NCBI GenBank assembly: GCA_003531585.1 | Contig: DQFX01000037.1 | Coordinates: 4,435-14,340, forward strand | Source of the DNA: Oscillospiraceae bacterium | GTDB lineage: Bacteria; Bacillota; Clostridia; Oscillospirales; Ruminococcaceae | DNA length: 9,906 bases | Direction of reading: 5' to 3' | Shown here: positions 6,889-9,906 of the stretch, piece after piece | Layout of the letters: each line of letters starts with the position of its first letter | How positions within the stretch are numbered: position 1 is the stretch's first letter | Position numbers and translations under genes: made by a program | Notes under the pieces: generated by a model | The model's input: the letters and a program-made list of their open reading frames with translations, nothing else | What the model was told of the DNA's origin: nothing | Databases searched by the model: none

Positions 6889-7297
6889 TTTTTTGCTCCT
6901 TATACACGTTATACGCTCCGCTTGCGGTTATGATGATGGTGTTCACGAGTACTGCCGCGAAAATCAGCAGCTTCACCAAACCTGCGTAGCTTCCTTCCAT
7001 GCTGCTTATGTTCGGCGTTAACAGCTCCGGCGCTGATATGTTTATAAATACTCCTGCGGCTCCCGCCAGCACCGGAAGTCCAAGCGCAGTTATACTATAC
7101 ACAACCAGCGGCATGCTAAGCTCATTACGTATCCTTTTAGTATAAAACACATGCAATTTTCCTGACAGTATACCACATGGAATAGCTGCGGCGGGATACA
7201 GCACCAATAGAGTTACAAACGCAGAAAACACCACGCTCAGCAGATATTCGGTAAAAAATCCGGCGGCGCACAGCCCGGCGTATTTCAGATATTTCAT
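6872..7297 (-). CDS. hypothetical four-helix membrane protein, paralog of the upstream gene
   Basis: This 141-residue protein consists largely of four predicted transmembrane segments (about residues 7-36, 36-56, 66-87 and 106-127), with a polar tail ending KEQKNEQQG. I do not recognise a family. It shares the start KYAGLCAAG and an LHVF-like segment before a basic IRNEL/IIRKRL loop with the product of the gene immediately upstream, so the two look like tandem duplicates. The start codon overlaps the upstream stop (ATGA at 7294-7297) and its own 3' end overlaps moxR by 17 bases, so all three genes should be translated as one unit. No catalytic motif is visible. Membrane location is a confident inference; function is unknown. 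A role as client or anchor for the MoxR ATPase is possible but unproven. Confidence 0.8.
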   Translation of the reverse strand: MKYLKYAGLCAAGFFTEYLLSVVFSAFVTLLVLYPAAAIPCGILSGKLHVFYTKRIRNELSMPLVVYSITALGLPVLAGAAGVFINISAPELLTPNISSMEGSYAGLVKLLIFAAVLVNTIIITASGAYNVYKEQKNEQQG

Positions 7298-7743
7298 TGA
7301 TCACGCTCCTCACCCTTGTCTGGCTCGGCGACGCCTAAAAGCGGTTGAATACACAATGTTGATATCCCGCTGACTATCGCTACGCCTCCGATTCCTATTG
7401 AGAAGAAAAAAAGCGTCATCGCCTTGCCAAGTCCGTCCCAACCAGCCCATATACTTTCGCTGAACGCAAACGTAAGTATTATCCCCAGACCGCAAAGCAC
7501 GACCAGTGCGGCAAAAACTGTGAGGAAATACCATTTCGAACTTATCATGAGCCTTTTCCTGATTATGTTCATAAAGGCGACGTGCAAAAATCCCGAGCCG
7601 ATACAAAGTACTGCGCCAACAATAATAAATAAGCCGATCGAAACGGTGTAAAATAAGTCAAATATGTAGCAGAACAGCCAGTCAATCAGCAGGCATGCCA
7701 GATTCATGGCTAACCCTGCGGCGCAAAGCCCGGCGTATTTCAG
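7263..7743 (-). repeat. duplicated gene-start segment in the two membrane-protein genes
   Basis: The 26-base stretches at 7263-7288 and 7718-7743 differ at one base and encode the shared KYAGLCAA start of the two tandem genes. The rest of the two genes is much less alike at nucleotide level. The coordinates given span from the first copy to the second. Confidence 0.75.
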
Positions 7744-7752
7744 CTTTATCAA
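7294..7752 (-). CDS. hypothetical four-helix membrane protein (TTG start)
   Basis: This 152-residue protein has four predicted transmembrane segments: about 5-31, 33-58, 72-97 and 109-135. It has a basic loop after helix 2 (NIIRKRLMISS) and a charged C-terminal tail (EPDKGEERDQ). No family is recognised. The start is TTG at 7752-7750, placed six bases after a perfect AGGAGG (minus strand, 7764-7759). The next in-frame ATG lies 16 codons in and would cut helix 1 and the conserved KYAGLCAAG start. It is a paralog of the next gene. It begins about 30 bases after the terminator of the upstream ATPase gene, which leaves little room for a promoter of its own, so expression may depend on readthrough or on a weak promoter in that short gap. 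Confidence 0.78.
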   Translation of the reverse strand: MIKLKYAGLCAAGLAMNLACLLIDWLFCYIFDLFYTVSIGLFIIVGAVLCIGSGFLHVAFMNIIRKRLMISSKWYFLTVFAALVVLCGLGIILTFAFSESIWAGWDGLGKAMTLFFFSIGIGGVAIVSGISTLCIQPLLGVAEPDKGEERDQ

Positions 7753-7782
7753 TATACACCTCCTGCATGTCGTAGAAAATGC

Positions 7783-7811
7783 AAAAACGGCGCAGCCCGA
7801 AAGCTGCGCCG
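7783..7811 (-). terminator. rho-independent terminator of the sugar-importer ATPase gene
   Basis: On the minus strand CGGCGCAGC (7811-7803) pairs perfectly with 7796-7788 around a six-base loop, and TTTTT follows (7787-7783). It lies about 28 bases past the ATPase stop and only about 20 bases before the ribosome binding site of the next minus-strand gene. Confidence 0.92.
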
Positions 7812-7838
7812 CAGTCAGCGTATGTTGTTGTTCAACAA

Positions 7839-8981
7839 TTAGTTGAGCAGGGAGTGCTCATCGGAAGCGTCGAACAGGTGGATCTTGTTCGGGTCGAGAG
7901 CGAGCTTAACAGTATCCTGAGGACGTGCAGTGCATCTCGGAGATACTCTAGCGGTGAGCGGGATACCCTCGCAGGTGAGGTACAGGAATGTCTCAGCACC
8001 GAGCATTTCGGTTACGTCAACAGTAGCCTCGATCATACCGGTCTTAGCGGTGGAGAGGAACATCTCCTCGTCGTGAATGTTCTCAGGACGGATACCGAGG
8101 ATAACTTCCTTGTCTACATAGTACTTCAGACCCTCGTTGTCAGCCTTTGCGGAGGGCAGCTCAACGTAGAACTTGCGGCCTCTGGAGGTCTTGGTGTCCT
8201 CAGAACCGAACTCAACGGTGTACTTGCCGTTAGCCATGATGAGCTTAGCAGGAATGAAGTTCATCTGCGGAGAGCCGATGAAGCCTGCAACGAACTTGTT
8301 AACAGGGTTCTCATAAAGGTTGATAGGAGAATCGATCTGCTGAATGTAGCCGTCCTTCATAACAACGATTCTGTCACCCATGGTCATAGCCTCTGTCTGG
8401 TCATGAGTTACATAGATGAATGTAGTACCCAGCTTCTTGTGGAGCTTGGAGAGCTCGGTTCTCATCTGTGCACGGAGCTTAGCGTCCAGGTTGGACAGCG
8501 GCTCGTCAAGCAGGAAGACCTGAGGATCACGTACGATAGCACGGCCGAGCGCTACACGCTGTCTCTGACCACCGGACAGAGCCTTCGGCTTTCTGTCGAG
8601 CAGGTGGGAGATGTCGAGAATCTTAGCAGCCTCTTCAACGAGCTTCTTGATTTCGTCCTTCGGAACCTTACGGAGCTTCAGACCGAACGCCATGTTATCG
8701 AAAACGGACATGTGGGGGTACAGAGCGTAGTTCTGGAATACCATCGCGATATCTCTGTCCTTAGGAGCAACGTCGTTAACGAGACGGTCGCCGATGAACA
8801 TTTCGCCCTCGGAAATCTCCTCAAGACCTGCGATCATACGGAGAGTTGTGGACTTACCGCAGCCAGAAGGGCCTACGAGTACGATGAACTCCTTGTCCTT
8901 GATATTCATTGTGAAATCGGAAACGGCAACAACGCCGCCGGGATAGCGCTTGTATATGCCTCTGAGTGATAAGCTTGCCAT
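7839..8981 (-). CDS. ugpC: ABC importer ATP-binding protein, MalK/MsmK/UgpC type
   Basis: This is the ATPase subunit of carbohydrate ABC importers (CUT1 class), 380 residues, the usual length. It has Walker A GPSGCGKST (37-45), Q-loop Q83 in VFQNYALYPHM, signature LSGGQRQR (135-142), Walker B VFLLDE (155-160), D-loop SNLDAKLR and H-loop H193 in THDQTEAM. From about residue 235 a MalK-type C-terminal TOBE region follows (GIRPENI, PLTARV). All catalytic residues are present. No permease or binding-protein gene is nearby. In streptococci such stand-alone MsmK ATPases energise several sugar importers, and the same shared role is likely here. The gene uses CGT, CCT, GGT and GTT codons far more than its neighbours, a sign of high expression. 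AGGAGG at 8996-8991 lies nine bases before ATG 8981. The symbol follows the family name commonly applied; the substrate cannot be told from sequence. Confidence 0.95.
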   Translation of the reverse strand: MASLSLRGIYKRYPGGVVAVSDFTMNIKDKEFIVLVGPSGCGKSTTLRMIAGLEEISEGEMFIGDRLVNDVAPKDRDIAMVFQNYALYPHMSVFDNMAFGLKLRKVPKDEIKKLVEEAAKILDISHLLDRKPKALSGGQRQRVALGRAIVRDPQVFLLDEPLSNLDAKLRAQMRTELSKLHKKLGTTFIYVTHDQTEAMTMGDRIVVMKDGYIQQIDSPINLYENPVNKFVAGFIGSPQMNFIPAKLIMANGKYTVEFGSEDTKTSRGRKFYVELPSAKADNEGLKYYVDKEVILGIRPENIHDEEMFLSTAKTGMIEATVDVTEMLGAETFLYLTCEGIPLTARVSPRCTARPQDTVKLALDPNKIHLFDASDEHSLLN

Positions 8982-9054
8982 TAGAAATGACCTCCTGAAT
9001 TACTTAATTATTTTGAACCCTTTTCAGGGAACTATCAGCTTTTCCGCTACTAAT

Positions 9055-9083
9055 ATAATACCAAAATACGGCGAAAAAATAAA
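9055..9083 (-). promoter_or_regulatory. candidate extended -10 promoter of the ATPase gene
   Basis: On the minus strand TGGTATTAT (9063-9055) matches an extended -10 element with one mismatch in the hexamer. The -35 at 17 bases (TTATTT, 9083-9078) is weak. Transcription would start near 9048, giving a leader of about 67 bases. Confidence 0.4.
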
Positions 9084-9236
9084 GAGCCTAAGTCAACAAA
9101 TATTTTTGAATCCCTTTATGAATAATAACCAAGACCTACAAAACAACCACAAAAAACGGTCTGTTCTGCTAGTGGTATTGCACAAAAAAAGCCCTATTTT
9201 GAGCCATTCAAGAAACTTTCATCTCGATTTTTGGAG

Positions 9237-9245
9237 ATTATAACA
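9237..9245 (-). promoter_or_regulatory. candidate distal extended -10 promoter of the ATPase gene
   Basis: On the minus strand TGTTATAAT (9245-9237) is a perfect extended -10 element (TGnTATAAT). The -35 position (9265-9260, CAAATT) has little match and is overlapped by the TTGTG/CACAA dyad at 9263-9277. If used, the ATPase mRNA would have a leader of about 250 bases. Confidence 0.4.
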
Positions 9246-9262
9246 AAACGCCACAGTTTAAT

Positions 9263-9277
9263 TTGTGCATTACACAA
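9263..9277. promoter_or_regulatory. TTGTG-N5-CACAA dyad, possible operator
   Basis: Two perfect 5-base arms, TTGTG (9263-9267) and CACAA (9273-9277), flank CATTA. The site covers the -35 position of the distal minus-strand promoter candidate. The TGTG/CACA spacing is shorter than in Crp-type sites. The binding protein is unknown. Confidence 0.35.
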
Positions 9278-9403
9278 CAAAATCTACGGTATTCTTTTCA
9301 CACAATGGTCATATATTGATATCTGAGGACAAACAGAGACTGCGGACACACAAAATCCAGGCTGAATTTTGTGCAATCCTACAGTAATATGAACGGAGGA
9401 ACT

Positions 9404-9847
9404 ATGAAGAACGACACGAAACGCTCCCGGCTTCCGCTTGCCGCCGGGCTGATACTATTCGCGGCGGCAGCGCTCTGGGCGCTGACGCGCAGCTTCGGAT
9501 GCGGAGCCGATTCGATACCCGGCGCGACCAACAAACAGCGCATAGCCTACATAGAGAGCTTCGGCTGGGATCCCGGATTCACCCACACCGCCGTTGAAAA
9601 CGTGCGTATCCCCGTGGAATTCGACGACGTTTACGAGGAATACAACGCGCTCCAGCGCAAACAGGGCTTCGACCTGCGGAAGTACCGCGCGCACACCGTC
9701 AAGCGCTACACCTACGAGCTTTCCGGTGATACGCCGGTTCCGCTCAACGCGGAACTGCTCGTTGAAAACGGAGCCATCATCGGCGCAGACATCGTTTCCC
9801 CCGCGGCGGGAGGATTCCAGGGCGCCCTCGCGATAGACGAAAACTAA
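9404..9847 (+). CDS. DUF4830 domain-containing membrane-anchored protein
   Basis: This 147-residue protein has a short basic N-terminus (MKNDTKRSR), one hydrophobic segment (about residues 10-29) that should anchor it in the membrane, and an outer domain of about 110 residues. The outer domain carries the pattern recalled for DUF4830: NKQRIAYIESFGWDPG, IPVEFDDVYEEYNALQRKQG, FDLRKY, KRYTYEL and a Gly-rich end with GADIVSPAAGGFQGAL. The function of the family is not known to me; it is common in Ruminococcaceae. The start is ATG 9404, because GGAGGA (9395-9400) sits directly before it; an upstream in-frame GTG at 9371 has no ribosome binding site. The single Cys after the hydrophobic segment (SFGC) is not a proper lipobox. 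No terminator is seen between its stop and the next promoter. Confidence 0.88.
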   Translation: MKNDTKRSRLPLAAGLILFAAAALWALTRSFGCGADSIPGATNKQRIAYIESFGWDPGFTHTAVENVRIPVEFDDVYEEYNALQRKQGFDLRKYRAHTVKRYTYELSGDTPVPLNAELLVENGAIIGADIVSPAAGGFQGALAIDEN

Positions 9848-9850
9848 ATA

Positions 9851-9879
9851 TTGACAAATCCGGATTTCCGGGGTAAAAT
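9851..9879 (+). promoter_or_regulatory. sigma-A promoter for a gene beyond the right edge
   Basis: TTGACA (9851-9856), 17 bases, TAAAAT (9874-9879): one mismatch in twelve. It begins four bases after the DUF4830 stop. Transcription would start near 9886. An open frame from ATG 9885 (MVTSKNL) runs off the window but has no ribosome binding site. Confidence 0.85.
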
Positions 9880-9906
9880 ATACTTATGGTCACCTCTAAA
9901 AACCTT

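Larger units (their letters stand above)
8982..9403. other. 422-base AT-rich divergent intergenic region
   Basis: This region separates the minus-strand ATPase gene from the plus-strand DUF4830 gene. It holds two extended -10 candidates on the minus strand (9055-9063 and 9237-9245), a TTGTG-N5-CACAA dyad (9263-9277), and further TTTGTGCA-like motifs at 9178-9184 (minus strand) and 9367-9375. No convincing plus-strand promoter was found. TTCACA (9297-9302) with TATCTG (9320-9325) is the best pair, and it is weak. No structured RNA or small gene could be supported. Confidence 0.6.

Noticed and set aside
7779..8969. Open frame of 396 codons on the plus strand, antisense to the ABC ATPase gene
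   Set aside because: It lies wholly opposite a certain gene, starts inside the arm of a terminator without a ribosome binding site, and its Leu/Val/Glu-rich product mirrors the codon bias of the ATPase gene.
9132..9162. AGACC...GGTCT hairpin in the intergenic region
   Set aside because: A five-base stem with a loop of about 21 bases and no suitable T run is too weak to call a terminator or structured RNA.
8950..9243. Open frame of 97 codons on the plus strand across the ATPase start and the intergenic region
   Set aside because: It has no ribosome binding site, half of it is antisense to the ATPase gene, and its Asn/Lys-rich composition reflects AT-rich non-coding DNA.
9263..9277. Crp-type binding site
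   Set aside because: The arms resemble TGTG/CACA, but the gap is five bases instead of the eight expected between those cores, and no evidence of a Crp regulator is present in the window.
9404..9520. Lipoprotein signal in the DUF4830 protein
   Set aside because: The Cys after the hydrophobic segment is preceded by S-F-G and lies about seven residues past the helix, so it does not fit the lipobox; a plain membrane anchor is more likely.

Overview
The window looks like a chromosomal segment from an anaerobic low-GC-phylum gut Firmicute of the Ruminococcaceae/Oscillospiraceae type. The grounds are DUF4830 and probable DUF6882 proteins, an ECF sigma/anti-sigma pair of a kind common in that group, GC-rich codon third positions with AT-rich intergenic regions, strong AGGAGG ribosome binding sites, TTG starts and canonical TTGACA/TATAAT promoters. 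This assignment is inference from family content, not from a marker gene.

Left part (1-1893): an ECF-type promoter candidate, an ECF sigma factor (127-684) and, translationally coupled to it, its membrane anti-sigma factor (684-1775). The anti-sigma frame is cut by an in-frame amber codon at 804-806, between the cytosolic N-terminal segment and the transmembrane helix. A strong hairpin terminator closes the unit.

Middle part (1894-5972): a sigma-A promoter drives a large PAS/PocR-like/GAF/GGDEF/EAL protein whose GGDEF and EAL active sites are both degenerate. It ends in its own terminator. A perfect-consensus promoter then drives two coupled small genes, an unrecognised 118-residue protein and a probable DUF6882 protein, which end in a terminator shared with the convergent genes to the right.

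Right part (5974-9906): on the minus strand lies an overlapping three-gene unit (two paralogous four-helix membrane proteins and a MoxR-type AAA+ ATPase without its usual DUF58/VWA partners). Upstream of it is a stand-alone MalK/MsmK/UgpC-type sugar-importer ATPase with its own terminator. A 422-base AT-rich region carries candidate promoters and a TTGTG dyad. It is followed on the plus strand by a DUF4830 membrane-anchored protein and, at the right edge, a promoter for a gene that lies outside the window.

No mobile element, CRISPR array, tRNA, rRNA or defence system was seen. The points most worth a second look are the amber-interrupted anti-sigma factor, the doubly degenerate GGDEF-EAL protein, the MoxR unit with duplicated membrane proteins, and a TTTGTGCA-like motif that recurs in intergenic DNA.
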